In this document: one piece after another, positions 8,120 to 17,353 of the stretch
How positions within the stretch are numbered: position 1 is the first letter of the stretch
Layout: every line of letters starts with the position of its first letter
Assembly: GCF_000621325.1 (NCBI RefSeq)
Contig: NZ_JHYQ01000013.1
Span: forward strand, 1 to 64,000
DNA: 64,000 nucleotides
Direction of reading: 5' to 3'
Source: Thiothrix lacustris DSM 21227
GTDB lineage: Bacteria > Pseudomonadota > Gammaproteobacteria > Thiotrichales > Thiotrichaceae
Notes under the pieces: model-generated
What the model saw: only the letters and a program-made list of their open reading frames with translations
The model's database searches: none
What the model was told of the DNA's origin: nothing
Made by a program: the position numbers and the translations under genes

Positions 8120-8948
8120 AGCTGCCGCCATCACTCAAGGCGAGGGCTGGCAGGCTGAATTAACACTAGGCTTTAGTCGGCGTGGTGACAAAACCGTGTT
8201 GTCTTCACGCCGTCAGCGCGGCCCACTGGCGGTGCAACGCCCGTTTTACCCCGAAGGCGAAGTCTGCCACGCCTACGTGTTGCACCCGCCCGGTGGAGTA
8301 GTAGGCGGTGATGCATTGCACCTGCATTTCACGGTTGAGCCTGCGGCACATGCTTTGCTGACCACGCCGGGGGCGACCAAGTTCTACCGCAGTGCCGGAT
8401 TGCAGGCGCAGCAACACCAGCATTTCCACGTTACGGATGGCTGTCTGGAATGGTTGCCGCAGGAAAACATTTTCTTCCCCGGCGCGAAGATTGCGTTGCG
8501 CAGCACCATCCATCTGGATACGGCAGCGCAATTCATCGGCTGGGAAATCCACAGCCTGGGGCGTCCGGTGATTGCTGAGCTATTCACGCAGGGCAGTGCC
8601 TTATTCAAAACAGCCCTGTACCGCGACGGCAAACCTTTGTTGCTGGATCGGCTGCTGATTGACCATGCACAGGCGTTGCATACCGCAGCAGGATTGCGCG
8701 GTCAGCCAGTGATGGCAACGCTGTTGGCTACCCCGGCCAGTGTTGCAACGCTGGAAGCAGTACGCCCGTACTGTCAGGGCATTACCGATGGCAGCGCAGG
8801 CGTGACCCTGCTCAATGGCGTGCTGGTGGTGCGTTATTTGGGTAACAGCACCGCACAGGCACAGCGCCTGTTTCGCCACATCTGGCAACATATTCGCCCG
8901 CTGGTCACGGGACGCCCCGCCGTACCGCCGCGCATCTGGAATACTTAG
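8112..8948 (+). CDS. ureD: Urease accessory protein UreD
   Basis: UreD binds apo-urease and, with UreF and UreG, delivers nickel and CO2 to the active site. The 278-residue product has the family blocks [39 protein letters not shown] and [14 protein letters not shown]. Translation starts with GTG at 8112 inside the preceding gene (overlap of eight bases), a sign of coupling. It heads the urease part of the operon in the order ureD-A-B-C-E-F-G. Confidence 0.95.
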   Translation: MIEAAAITQGEGWQAELTLGFSRRGDKTVLSSRRQRGPLAVQRPFYPEGEVCHAYVLHPPGGVVGGDALHLHFTVEPAAHALLTTPGATKFYRSAGLQAQQHQHFHVTDGCLEWLPQENIFFPGAKIALRSTIHLDTAAQFIGWEIHSLGRPVIAELFTQGSALFKTALYRDGKPLLLDRLLIDHAQALHTAAGLRGQPVMATLLATPASVATLEAVRPYCQGITDGSAGVTLLNGVLVVRYLGNSTAQAQRLFRHIWQHIRPLVTGRPAVPPRIWNT

Positions 8949-8962
8949 GAGGAGCACACGAC

Positions 8963-9265
8963 ATGGAACTCACCCCCCGCGAAAAAGACAAGCTGCTGCT
9001 GTTCACCGCCGGATTACTGGCCGAACGCCGCAAAGCCCGTGGCCTAAAACTCAACTACCCCGAAGCGATTGCCTACATCAGTTGCGCGATCATGGAAGGT
9101 GCACGCGACGGCAAATCCGTCGCCGAAATGATGGATTACGGGCGCACCTTGCTGAGCCGTGACGACGTGATGGATGGCATCGCCGAGATGATCCACGACG
9201 TGCAAGTCGAGGCCACTTTCCCCGATGGCACTAAACTCGTCACCGTTCACGACCCGATTGTGTAA
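8963..9265 (+). CDS. ureA: Urease gamma subunit UreA
   Basis: Small structural subunit of urease (urea + H2O to ammonia and carbamate, in the cytoplasm). The 100-residue protein shows the standard start [22 protein letters not shown], the block [11 protein letters not shown] and the end [18 protein letters not shown], all hallmark gamma-subunit sequences. A strong AGGAGG site precedes the ATG. Gamma, beta and alpha subunits are separate genes here, as in most Proteobacteria. Confidence 0.97.
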   Translation: MELTPREKDKLLLFTAGLLAERRKARGLKLNYPEAIAYISCAIMEGARDGKSVAEMMDYGRTLLSRDDVMDGIAEMIHDVQVEATFPDGTKLVTVHDPIV

Positions 9266-9275
9266 GGAGCAAGCC

Positions 9276-9584
9276 ATGATCCCCGGACAACTTTTTCCCG
9301 CTGATGGCGACATCGAACTCAATGCAGGGCGCGAAACCGTCACCCTCACCGTTGCCAACACTGGCGACCGCCCGATTCAGGTCGGTTCGCATTACCATTT
9401 CTTTGAAACCAACGATGCGCTGGCGTTTGAACGCGCCAAAACACGCGGTTTCCGCCTCAATATTCCAGCGGGAACAGCCGTGCGTTTCGAGCCGGGGCAA
9501 ACCCGCGACGTTGAACTGGTCGCCCTTGCCGGAACTCGCGAAGTCTACGGTTTCCAAGGCAAAATCATGGGGAAACTGGCATGA
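9276..9584 (+). CDS. ureB: Urease beta subunit UreB
   Basis: The start at 9276 (MIPGQLF) is the family start and has an AAGGAG ribosome site ten bases before it; an in-frame ATG at 9225 lies inside ureA. The 102-residue protein carries the conserved blocks [33 protein letters not shown] and [12 protein letters not shown]. It is structural and holds no metal ligands. Its last four bases overlap the start of ureC (ATGA). Confidence 0.97.
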   Translation: MIPGQLFPADGDIELNAGRETVTLTVANTGDRPIQVGSHYHFFETNDALAFERAKTRGFRLNIPAGTAVRFEPGQTRDVELVALAGTREVYGFQGKIMGKLA

Positions 9585-11332
9585 AAATCAGCAGACAAGC
9601 CTACGCCGAAATGTACGGCCCTACCACCGGCGACCGGGTACGGCTGGGCGATACCGCCCTCATTATTGAGGTCGAACACGACCACACCGTGTACGGCGAT
9701 GAAGTCAAATTCGGCGGCGGCAAAGTCATCCGCGACGGCATGGGGCAATGCCAGCGCAATGACGCCGAAGTCGTCGATGTAGTCATTACCAACGCCCTGA
9801 TCCTCGATCACTGGGGCATTGTCAAAGCCGACATCGGTATCAAACACGGGCGCATTGTCGGCATCGGCAAAGCGGGCAACCCCGACACCCAGGCCGGGGT
9901 GAATATTCTGGTTGGCGCTGGCACGGAAGCGATTGCGGGCGAAGGCCACATCCTCACCGCTGGCGGGATTGATTCGCACATTCACTTCATTTGCCCGCAA
10001 CAAATCGACGAAGCACTAATGTCCGGTGTGACCACCATGCTCGGCGGCGGCACGGGGCCTGCAACCGGCACGAATGCCACCACTTGCACCCCCGGCATCT
10101 GGAATTTGCACCGCATGTTGGAAGCCGCCGACAGCTTTCCCATGAACCTCGGTTTTCTCGGCAAAGGCAATGTCAGCCTACCCGACCCTTTGCGCGAACA
10201 GGTGGCTGCCGGCGCCATCGGCCTGAAACTCCACGAAGACTGGGGAACCACCCCCGCCGCGATCGACAATTGCCTGACGGTGGCGGATGAAATGGATGTG
10301 CAAGTCGCCATCCACACCGACACGCTCAACGAATCGGGTTTTCTCGAAGACACGCTGGCGGCGATGAAAGGCCGGGTGATCCACACCTACCACACCGAAG
10401 GCGCGGGCGGTGGGCACGCACCCGACATTATCAAAGCGTGTGGGCAAGCCAATATTCTGCCGTCGTCCACCAACCCGACGCGGCCTTACACCATTAATAC
10501 GGTTGACGAACACCTCGATATGCTGATGGTTTGCCACCACCTTTCCCCCGCGATTGCCGAAGACGTGGCGTTTGCCGAAAGCCGTATTCGTCGCGAAACC
10601 ATTGCGGCCGAAGACATCCTGCACGACCTCGGGGCATTTTCGATGATTTCCTCGGACTCGCAAGCGATGGGGCGGGTGGGCGAAGTGATTATCCGCACTT
10701 GGCAAACCGCGCACAAAATGAAAGTGCAACGTGGACATCTGGATGTTCCCTTCGGCTTCGCTCAGGGAACGGGTTCGGGTTCGTTGGCTGAGCGAAGCCG
10801 AAGCCAAGACCACGATAATTTCCGCGCTAAACGCTACGTGGCGAAATACACCATCAACCCGGCGATTACGCACGGTATTTCCCACGAAGTCGGTTCGGTG
10901 GAAGTCGGCAAACTCGCCGATCTGGTGCTGTGGAAACCGGCGTTTTTCGGCGCGAAACCCAGCCTGATCATCAAGGGCGGTATGATTATCGCCGCACCGA
11001 TGGGCGACCCGAATGCCTCGATCCCAACACCGCAGCCGGTGCATTACCGCCCGATGTTCGGTGCATTTGGCAAGGCCAAACATGCCACGACCATGACTTT
11101 CCTCTCGCAAGCGGGCTACAACGCAGGTGTGCATCAGCAATTGGGGCTACAAAGCCTGATTGGGGTAGTGAAAAACTGCCGTAGCATCAGCAAAGCCAGC
11201 ATGATTCACAACGATTACCAGCCGGTGATCGAAGTGGATTCGCAGACTTATCAGGTGCGTGCCGATGGCGAGTTGCTGATTTGCGAACCTGCGAGTGAAT
11301 TGCCGTTGGCACAACGCTATTTCCTGTTTTAG
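9581..11332 (+). CDS. ureC: Urease alpha (catalytic) subunit UreC with in-frame palindromic insertion
   Basis: Catalytic dinickel subunit. Expected residues are present: nickel ligands His133 and His135 (DSHIHF), the lysine that is carbamylated, Lys216 (GLKLHED), His245 and His271, the flap Cys318 and His319/320 (MVCHHL), and Asp359 (SSDSQAMGR). At 583 residues it is about 16 longer than usual. The excess lies between VQRG (385) and DNFRAKRY (412), a stretch that is only about ten residues in relatives and here contains a 16-bp inverted repeat read in frame. Reading frame and downstream sequence are intact, so the enzyme is probably active. It overlaps ureB by four bases. Confidence 0.97.
   Translation: MKISRQAYAEMYGPTTGDRVRLGDTALIIEVEHDHTVYGDEVKFGGGKVIRDGMGQCQRNDAEVVDVVITNALILDHWGIVKADIGIKHGRIVGIGKAGNPDTQAGVNILVGAGTEAIAGEGHILTAGGIDSHIHFICPQQIDEALMSGVTTMLGGGTGPATGTNATTCTPGIWNLHRMLEAADSFPMNLGFLGKGNVSLPDPLREQVAAGAIGLKLHEDWGTTPAAIDNCLTVADEMDVQVAIHTDTLNESGFLEDTLAAMKGRVIHTYHTEGAGGGHAPDIIKACGQANILPSSTNPTRPYTINTVDEHLDMLMVCHHLSPAIAEDVAFAESRIRRETIAAEDILHDLGAFSMISSDSQAMGRVGEVIIRTWQTAHKMKVQRGHLDVPFGFAQGTGSGSLAERSRSQDHDNFRAKRYVAKYTINPAITHGISHEVGSVEVGKLADLVLWKPAFFGAKPSLIIKGGMIIAAPMGDPNASIPTPQPVHYRPMFGAFGKAKHATTMTFLSQAGYNAGVHQQLGLQSLIGVVKNCRSISKASMIHNDYQPVIEVDSQTYQVRADGELLICEPASELPLAQRYFLF
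10750..10803. repeat. Palindromic repeat inserted in frame within ureC
   Basis: CTTCGGCTTCGCTCAG (10750-10765) and CTGAGCGAAGCCGAAG (10788-10803) are a perfect 16-bp inverted repeat around a 22-base G/T-rich loop. The segment replaces a short variable loop of UreC and accounts for its extra length of about 16 residues. Base pattern (TTCGGCTTCGCTCAG) resembles dispersed small palindromic repeats found between genes in many bacteria, so this looks like a captured mobile repeat rather than gradual loop growth. Confidence 0.75.
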
Positions 11333-11340
11333 GGGACATT

Positions 11341-11787
11341 ATGCTGAAGATCGAACGTATTCTAGATAAAAACAACGTGCCACAGCGCCAGCCTTACCTG
11401 TCGTTAACCTTGCCGCACGAACGCCGCATTATCAGCCGCCAGCGCGTGACGCTGGACGATGGCAGCGATGCAGGCTTGTTCCTGCCGCGTGGTTCCAGCC
11501 TGCAACACGGCGATTACCTGCAAGGCGAAAGTGGCGAGCTGATCCGCATTCAAGCCGCGCCTGAAACGGTTTCCACCCTGTATTGCGATGACCCGTGGCT
11601 ATTGGCACGCGCTTGCTACCATCTCGGCAATCGCCATGTGCCGGTGCAAATCATGCAGGGCATGATCCGCTACCAGCACGATCATGTACTGGATGATATG
11701 TTGCACGGTTTGGGCTTGCATGTAGTGGTGGAACAAGCGCCATTCGAGCCGGAAGCCGGTGCATATGGCGGTGGGCATGAGCACTGA
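11341..11787 (+). CDS. ureE: Urease accessory protein UreE (nickel metallochaperone)
   Basis: UreE receives nickel and hands it to UreG. The 148-residue protein has the family blocks RGSSLQHGDYLQGESGELI and LARACYHLGNRHVPVQI, with the conserved metal-binding His in GNRHV-like and MLHGLGLHV segments. The C-terminus is a brief GGGHEH, not the long poly-His tail found in Klebsiella UreE, so nickel storage capacity is likely small. It begins eight bases after ureC and overlaps ureF. Confidence 0.95.
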   Translation: MLKIERILDKNNVPQRQPYLSLTLPHERRIISRQRVTLDDGSDAGLFLPRGSSLQHGDYLQGESGELIRIQAAPETVSTLYCDDPWLLARACYHLGNRHVPVQIMQGMIRYQHDHVLDDMLHGLGLHVVVEQAPFEPEAGAYGGGHEH

Positions 11788-12451
11788 TCTGGCGCTGCTG
11801 CGGCTGCTGCATCTGGTTAGCCCGACTTTGCCGATAGGTTCGTTTACCTATTCGCAGGGGATTGAATGGGCGGTGGAATGTGGCTGGGTGACATGCCCCG
11901 CTGATTTGCGCGGATGGCTGGAAAGCCAGTTGCACGGCAGTATCACTCAACTCGATATACCCGTATTGCAACGGCTGTATCAGGCGGTGGAACAGCGTGA
12001 TACCGCACGGCTGGCGCACTGGATCGACATCCTCAACGCCAGCCGTGAAACCAGCGAATTATTGCTGGAAGAAAAAAACCGGGGACGCGCCCTCACCGAT
12101 TTGCTGATTGCGCTGGAGATACCGCACGCTGCCGCATGGAAACCCTTGTTGGCACAAAGCCAGTCCGCCGCTTTTGCCCTCGCGGCGGTGCATTGGCATA
12201 TTCCCTTGCAGGATGCGGCAGGCGGCTACGTGTGGAGCTGGCTGGAAAATCTAGTGTTGTCAGCGGTGAAAATCATTCCGTTGGGGCAAACGCAGGGGCA
12301 GAAAATCCTGCACCAGATGACACCACTGATTCCCGCTGCCGTGGTGCAAGGCTTGCAAGTGGCGGATGACGACATTGGCGCGGCCTCGCCTGCCTTGGCG
12401 ATTGCCAGTAGCCGCCACGAAACCCAATACACCCGTTTGTTTAGATCGTGA
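11777..12451 (+). CDS. ureF: Urease accessory protein UreF
   Basis: UreF acts in the UreD-F-G activation complex as a regulator of UreG GTP hydrolysis. The product has the diagnostic block [19 protein letters not shown] near its N-terminus and [14 protein letters not shown] at its C-terminus. I set the start at 11777 ([13 protein letters not shown]), the usual family start, giving 224 residues; ATGs at 11759 and 11765 in the same frame are possible and would add four to six residues. In every case the gene begins inside ureE. Confidence 0.94.
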   Translation: MSTDLALLRLLHLVSPTLPIGSFTYSQGIEWAVECGWVTCPADLRGWLESQLHGSITQLDIPVLQRLYQAVEQRDTARLAHWIDILNASRETSELLLEEKNRGRALTDLLIALEIPHAAAWKPLLAQSQSAAFALAAVHWHIPLQDAAGGYVWSWLENLVLSAVKIIPLGQTQGQKILHQMTPLIPAAVVQGLQVADDDIGAASPALAIASSRHETQYTRLFRS

Positions 12452-12465
12452 AAAAAGGAAACACC

Positions 12466-13074
12466 ATGTCCAACCCCTTACGTGTCGGTGTCGGCGGCCC
12501 GGTCGGTTCTGGCAAGACCGCGCTGCTGGATGCCTTGTGCAAAGCCATGCGCGACACTTACGACATCGCTGTCGTCACCAACGATATTTACACGCAGGAA
12601 GATGCGCAATTTCTGATGCGTAGCGAAGCCTTGCCGGTCGAGCGCATTGTCGGCGTGGAAACCGGTGGTTGTCCGCATACCGCGATTCGCGAAGATGCTT
12701 CGATGAATCTGGCGGCGGTGGAGGATTTGCAAATCCGCTTCCCGAAGCTTGACCTGATTTTCATCGAAAGCGGTGGCGATAACCTGTCAGCCACCTTCAG
12801 CCCAGAACTCGCTGACTTGACGATTTACGTGATTGACGTGGCGGAAGGCGAGAAGATTCCCCGCAAAGGCGGCCCCGGCATTACCCGTTCTGACTTGTTG
12901 GTGATCAACAAGATCGACCTTGCACCTTATGTGGGCGCGTCACTGGAGGTGATGGAAAGCGATAGCAAGCGGATGCGTGGCGAACGCCCGTTTGTGTTTA
13001 CCAACCTGCGCGAAAAGCTGGGCTTGCAGACGATTATCGACTTTATCGTCCACAAGGGTATGTTGCGAGCGTAA
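12466..13074 (+). CDS. ureG: Urease accessory GTPase UreG
   Basis: UreG is the GTPase that drives nickel insertion into urease. The 202-residue product has Walker [10 protein letters not shown] (10-18), the metal-binding pair in [13 protein letters not shown], the block [19 protein letters not shown] and the guanine-specificity motif [11 protein letters not shown]. The ATG at 12466 is chosen because AAAAGGAA precedes it; a GTG at 12448 would start within ureF. It is the last gene of the urt-ure run; ubiK follows on the opposite strand only three bases later, with no obvious terminator between. Confidence 0.96.
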   Translation: MSNPLRVGVGGPVGSGKTALLDALCKAMRDTYDIAVVTNDIYTQEDAQFLMRSEALPVERIVGVETGGCPHTAIREDASMNLAAVEDLQIRFPKLDLIFIESGGDNLSATFSPELADLTIYVIDVAEGEKIPRKGGPGITRSDLLVINKIDLAPYVGASLEVMESDSKRMRGERPFVFTNLREKLGLQTIIDFIVHKGMLRA

Positions 13075-13077
13075 GCC

Positions 13078-13341
13078 TTACGCGCCAGCTTGCATCTGGG
13101 TTTGCTGGGCTTCGAGTTCAGCAAGCCGCTTTTCCAATGCCTCCAGTTTTTCACGGGTACGCAACAGTACCGCCGATTGAATATCGAATTCTTCCCGCGT
13201 GACCAGATTCATCTTTTGCAGGCCGCCTTCGAGCAGGCCGCGCATGTTCTTTTCCACATCTTCCTGCATGTGCCGTACCGGTTCGGGCAGCAGGGCTGAT
13301 AGTTTCTTTGCCAGATCGTCAAGGTTGCCAAAACTTTGCAT
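13078..13341 (-). CDS. ubiK: UbiK accessory factor (YqiC/DUF526 family)
   Basis: Small coiled-coil protein of 87 residues that assists aerobic ubiquinone synthesis with UbiJ in Escherichia coli. The start at 13341 (MQSFGNLDDLAKKL) has an AAGGAATTCCCC ribosome site; an upstream in-frame ATG at 13383 lacks one. The C-terminal half, VTREEFDIQSAVLLRTREKLEALEKRLAELE, is the conserved leucine-heptad helix of the family. A ubiK-type gene beside glnK-amtB is also known in other Gammaproteobacteria. Confidence 0.9.
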   Translation of the reverse strand: MQSFGNLDDLAKKLSALLPEPVRHMQEDVEKNMRGLLEGGLQKMNLVTREEFDIQSAVLLRTREKLEALEKRLAELEAQQTQMQAGA

Positions 13342-13436
13342 GGGGAATTCCTTAAAGTGAGTGAATGCCCCGGATTGTAGCAAATTCTGTAAAGGCAGGG
13401 TGTTTGTCGTGGCTATAGTGCATCAGGGTTGGCTAA

Positions 13437-13453
13437 TGCACTTTTATGGTGCT
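13437..13453 (+). promoter_or_regulatory. NtrC-like binding site upstream of second porin gene
   Basis: TGCACTT-TTA-TGGTGCT matches the NtrC palindrome at 11 of 14 positions. It lies about 95 bp before the -24 element, the usual enhancer distance. A further TGCATCA half site stands at 13419. Confidence 0.55.
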
Positions 13454-13547
13454 TTTGTGCGGGAATGACCTAGGGTAAACGGTATGAATTGCTGCTTTTT
13501 TACAACAATGTATGTATTTACTTGTCTGTTTCAGTGATTTTTTAGGT

Positions 13548-13563
13548 TGGCACGTCGCTTGCA
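13548..13563 (+). promoter_or_regulatory. Sigma-54 promoter of porin-glnK-amtB unit
   Basis: TGGCACGTCGCTTGCA is a perfect match to the RpoN consensus including the extended G after TGGCAC. It stands 62 bp before the start of the second porin gene. No other promoter is evident before glnK, so porin, glnK and amtB are probably one transcript. Confidence 0.9.
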
Positions 13564-13624
13564 ACTGTGTTCTACAAGACATTCAGACATTAAACGAGAA
13601 ATTTATTTTCGAGGAGATTATGTG

Positions 13625-14293
13625 ATGAAGAAGACGTTGTTAACCATGGCCGTGATGGGTTCACTGTTGGTTGTTTCCCAAGCTCAGGCGGGTGCTAGCG
13701 CAAACATCGGTGTAACCAGTGATTATATCTGGCGCGGTGTAACACAGACAGATGAAGGTGCGGCAGTACAGGCTGGTCTGGATTATGAGGCTGATAATGG
13801 CTTGTATGTGGGGACTTGGGCATCCAATGTGGATTTCCCAGATGTTTATAATGGTGCGGAAGTAGATGTGTATGCCGGTTACAAAAAAGACCTAAAAGGC
13901 GAGCTGAACTTTGACGTTGGCGCTATCCGTTATATGTACCCCAGTGAAGACATGGCGTTGGATGCGACTGAAGTGTACGCAAAAGCTGGCTTGAAAGGGC
14001 TGGAAGCTGAAGTGTCTTATGGTGTCGATACCGAGGGTACTGATACTGACGAGGGTAACTTGTATTACGGCCTCGGTTACAGCGGTGAATTCAGTAATGG
14101 CATTGGTTATGGCGCGAAAATTGGTCGTGTCGATTACGAGGCTGACGGTGCTAGCGATTACAGCCATACACAGCTTTCCCTGAGCAAAGGCTTTGATAAA
14201 GCCGGTGATGTGACGTTGGCCGTTGATGATTCTACGTTGCCTGATACGGATCCTTTGGTATCTGTTTCTTGGGCAAAATCATTCGATTTTTAA
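13625..14293 (+). CDS. TorF family putative porin (second copy)
   Basis: Outer-membrane beta-barrel of the Gcw_chp/TorF family, 222 residues. The start at 13625 follows GAGGAG and gives a signal peptide MKKTLLTMAVMGSLLVVSQAQA; an in-frame ATG at 13547 would overlap the sigma-54 promoter. The mature protein opens with SANIGVTSDYIWRGVTQTDEG, the strongest family motif, and ends with a barrel strand PLVSVSWAKSFDF whose terminal Phe fits BAM recognition. It lies 63 bp before glnK. Conserved linkage of this porin family with glnK/amtB suggests a nitrogen-related substrate (inference). Confidence 0.9.
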   Translation: MKKTLLTMAVMGSLLVVSQAQAGASANIGVTSDYIWRGVTQTDEGAAVQAGLDYEADNGLYVGTWASNVDFPDVYNGAEVDVYAGYKKDLKGELNFDVGAIRYMYPSEDMALDATEVYAKAGLKGLEAEVSYGVDTEGTDTDEGNLYYGLGYSGEFSNGIGYGAKIGRVDYEADGASDYSHTQLSLSKGFDKAGDVTLAVDDSTLPDTDPLVSVSWAKSFDF

Positions 14294-14695
<402 letters not shown>

Positions 14696-14711
14696 GCGAG
14701 GGGGTTTTTAC

Positions 14712-16040
14712 ATGAATATTCGTTTAGGTTTATTGATGCTGGTGGCCTTGTTGGGCTTTTCCGGTATGGCGGGTGCGGATGAAGTGGCTGCGGCTGTTCC
14801 AGTACCTGATAAGGGTGATACAGCATGGATGATGCTGTCTACTTTGCTGGTTATCCTGATGATTGTGCCGGGCGTGGCACTGTTTTACGGCGGTTTGGTT
14901 CGTGCCAAAAACATGTTGTCAGTGCTGACACAGGTTATGGCGATTTTCTGCATGATTTCCTTGTTGTGGGCGATTTATGGTTACTCCTTGGCATTTGGGG
15001 ATGGCGGTAGCTTGAACTGGATGATCGGTGATTTTTCCAAGCTGTTCCTCGCGGGGATTACGGCGGATAGCACTGCTGCAACTTTTACTGATGGTGTGGT
15101 TATCCCTGAACTGGTGTTTGTATCGTTCCAGTTGACCTTCGCGGCCATTACGGTTGCGTTGATTGTGGGTGGTCTGGCAGAACGGGTAAAGTTCTCGGCA
15201 CTGATGGTGTTTGGCGCACTGTGGTTCACGCTTTCTTACCTGCCTATTACGCACATGGTGTGGGCAACGGGCGGTTATTTGTTTGAATCAGGCGATCTGG
15301 ATTTTGCGGGTGGTACGGTTGTACACATCAACGCGGGTATTGCGGCACTGGTTGGTGCGATTGTATTAGGTAAGCGGGTTGGTTATGGTCGTGACCCAAT
15401 GACACCACACAACTTGCCGATGACGATGATTGGTGCTTCTTTGTTGTGGGTAGGCTGGTTCGGTTTCAACGCTGGTTCTAACCTAGAAGCCAACGGTGGT
15501 GCTGGTCTGGCTTTCATTAACACGATTCTGGCGACTGCGGCTGGTGGTATGGCGTGGATGTTGACTGAGTCACTGTTGCGCGGTAAGCCTTCTATGTTGG
15601 GTGTGGCGTCTGGTGTGGTTGCTGGCTTGGTTGCCGTCACACCGGCGGCTGGTTTGGTAGGGCCAATGGGCGCTATCGTACTGGGAGCTATCGCAGGTGC
15701 AGCGTGCTTGTGGGGCGTGACTGGCCTGAAGAAGATGTTCGGTTATGACGATAGTTTGGATGTGTTCGGTATCCACGGTTTGGGCGGCATCATTGGTGCT
15801 ATCGGTACGGGTATCTTTGTATCCCCTGCGTTGGGCGGTGTTGGTGTGGATGACTATGCGATGATGGGTCAGGTATTCACACAGGCTAAAGGTGTGCTCT
15901 TAACGGTTGTTTGGTCAGGTGTGGTCAGCTTTGTGTTGTTCAAACTGATTGATATGACAATGGGTTTGCGCGTATCGGAAGAAGACGAACGTCAAGGTTT
16001 GGATACAGCTTCTCACGGCGAGCGTGCTTATACCTTGTAA
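14712..16040 (+). CDS. amtB: Ammonium transporter AmtB
   Basis: Trimeric inner-membrane ammonium channel. The 442-residue protein begins with a signal peptide (cleavage near GMAGA-DE) as in E. coli AmtB, and carries the Amt signatures DKGDTAWMMLSTLLVILM, FYGGLVRAKNMLSVL, GGTVVHINAGIAAL and VFGIHGLGGIIGAIGTG, including both pore histidines (VVHINAG and FGIHGLGG). The start at 14712 follows a GAGGGGG stretch; an in-frame ATG at 14685 would overlap glnK. GlnK should block it under nitrogen sufficiency. A terminator follows at 16078. Confidence 0.97.
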   Translation: MNIRLGLLMLVALLGFSGMAGADEVAAAVPVPDKGDTAWMMLSTLLVILMIVPGVALFYGGLVRAKNMLSVLTQVMAIFCMISLLWAIYGYSLAFGDGGSLNWMIGDFSKLFLAGITADSTAATFTDGVVIPELVFVSFQLTFAAITVALIVGGLAERVKFSALMVFGALWFTLSYLPITHMVWATGGYLFESGDLDFAGGTVVHINAGIAALVGAIVLGKRVGYGRDPMTPHNLPMTMIGASLLWVGWFGFNAGSNLEANGGAGLAFINTILATAAGGMAWMLTESLLRGKPSMLGVASGVVAGLVAVTPAAGLVGPMGAIVLGAIAGAACLWGVTGLKKMFGYDDSLDVFGIHGLGGIIGAIGTGIFVSPALGGVGVDDYAMMGQVFTQAKGVLLTVVWSGVVSFVLFKLIDMTMGLRVSEEDERQGLDTASHGERAYTL

Positions 16041-16077
16041 GCATGAGCTAGTCATTAACATTTTTGAGTCGATTGCT

Positions 16078-16104
16078 GGCGGGACTAACACTCCCGCCTT
16101 TTTT
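16078..16104 (+). terminator. Rho-independent terminator after amtB
   Basis: GGCGGGA (16078-16084) and TCCCGCC (16092-16098) form a 7-bp GC-rich stem with a seven-base loop followed by six T. It ends the nitrogen block, and the next gene (gspN) converges on it. Confidence 0.9.
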
Positions 16105-16115
16105 ATGGGGGGGAT

Positions 16116-16877
16116 TTAGGGCAGTTTCCCTTGCTCGCGTATCTGGAAAGTGCCATCCGGCTGTGGTGGGACAATGAAGCTGGCGAGGAATTGTTTGGTG
16201 CCTTCGTCGATGCTGCTACCCGGTTTCAGGTTTAATTCGCTTTTGTACTGGCCATCGGTTTGTAAGGTGATCGTGCCATTCAGGGAAAAAGCAGCGTCAG
16301 GGGCGGATGCAAGGCTGATTTGCTGGGCATCATTGGCAGCACCGTTAATAATGGCGGTGTAATTGCCGTAGCGTTGCGGCAGCATTTGCACGCCTGCTTC
16401 TTGCCATTCGCCGTGCCCACTGAGTTGCGGGAAGGTTTGCTGATCCCATTCCAGACTGCTTAGGTTGGCTTGGAAGTTGCCACTTAGCGGCGGAATCATT
16501 AAGTTTTGTAAGTAGGGCGCAAGCGCTGTTGCAGGTAAGTTGCTGATATTCAAAGGAGTGCAGCGGAGCGTGCCGCCAAGGTTAATGCTGCAAATACCAT
16601 CGAATTGCCCGCCTTGTGCCAGCGTGCCACGCAAGTCTGCGGCGAGTTGCCCTTTTAAAAGGGGAGCGCCGTGTAGTTCCCATTGTAGATTTTTAATTTG
16701 CACGCCTTGGCTACTGAGGGATGTAGCGCCACCAGCCCATAGCGTTCCGTTGATGCCTTGTAATTGCACGGGGATGTCAGCGGGTAGTTTTGACAATACC
16801 AGACTGGCAGGGAGTTGGGCGAGGGAGGCGAGCAGGAAGCTGCTGACGCCTGCAATAATCAGGGTGCGTGTTTTCAT
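16116..16877 (-). CDS. gspN: Type II secretion system protein GspN
   Basis: Minor inner-membrane component of type II secretion, 253 residues. It has an N-terminal membrane anchor (TLIIAGVSSFLLASLAQLPA) and the family motif VQLQGINGTLWAGGATSLS followed by repeated beta-rich blocks of the AsmA-like periplasmic domain. It is the last gene of slt-gspK-gspL-gspM-gspN and overlaps gspM by four bases. GspN is dispensable in several systems, so its precise role is unclear. Confidence 0.88.
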   Translation of the reverse strand: MKTRTLIIAGVSSFLLASLAQLPASLVLSKLPADIPVQLQGINGTLWAGGATSLSSQGVQIKNLQWELHGAPLLKGQLAADLRGTLAQGGQFDGICSINLGGTLRCTPLNISNLPATALAPYLQNLMIPPLSGNFQANLSSLEWDQQTFPQLSGHGEWQEAGVQMLPQRYGNYTAIINGAANDAQQISLASAPDAAFSLNGTITLQTDGQYKSELNLKPGSSIDEGTKQFLASFIVPPQPDGTFQIREQGKLP

Positions 16878-17353
16878 TGTTCCAGCGTAATTTGTGCGTC
16901 AACCGTGCCGGGTTTGCCTGCGGGTTTCAGGGTCATGGCGGTGGTATTGGTGGCGTGTTGGGTTTCCAGCGTTGCCAGAAATTGCGCCAGAGTGTCGAAG
17001 GGCTTGGCTTCTAGTTTGAGGGTGACAGTTTTTTTATCTTTTTCTTCGGACGTTGTGCCAGCACCATCCAGTTGGAATTGTTTGAGTGCGGCAATCACGG
17101 TGGTGTGCAAACTGCCCTTTGTTGCAGCAGGTGAGCCAGGGGAGCCACCGCGCAACGCGAGAAGGCTTGCTCGCTGTTGTTGCATGTCAGTATAAGTGGC
17201 TTGTGCGTCTGCTAGATCTTGTTGTAATAACTGGTGGTGAGCCGTTAAGGGTTTCCAGATAAAGAGCCATAGCATGGTTAGACCAATGAGAATGGCGCCC
17301 CATGTGACGAGGCGGCGTTCAGAGGCTGCGAGGCTTTGCCACCATATGTTCAT
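16874..17353 (-). CDS. gspM: Type II secretion system protein GspM
   Basis: Inner-membrane platform protein that pairs with GspL. The 159-residue product has a short cytoplasmic start (WWQSLAASERRL), a single membrane helix (about 17-36, ending FIWKPL, the family hallmark) and a periplasmic ferredoxin-like domain with a coiled-coil beginning. It overlaps gspL and gspN by four bases each, indicating coupled translation. Confidence 0.88.
   Translation of the reverse strand: MNIWWQSLAASERRLVTWGAILIGLTMLWLFIWKPLTAHHQLLQQDLADAQATYTDMQQQRASLLALRGGSPGSPAATKGSLHTTVIAALKQFQLDGAGTTSEEKDKKTVTLKLEAKPFDTLAQFLATLETQHATNTTAMTLKPAGKPGTVDAQITLEQ

Larger units (their letters stand above)
13342..13624 (+). other. 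Regulatory region between ubiK and second porin gene
   Basis: Gene-free stretch of 283 bp. It contains an NtrC-like site (13437), a half site (13419), an AT-rich segment (about 13490-13520) that could bend or bind IHF, and the sigma-54 promoter at 13548. The layout enhancer - AT-rich bend - RpoN promoter is standard for NtrC activation. Confidence 0.6.

Noticed and set aside
10731-10967. Possible frameshift in ureC at the loop insertion
   Set aside because: The frame is open before, through and after the insertion, and all downstream conserved UreC blocks are intact, so it is an in-frame insertion rather than a sequencing error.
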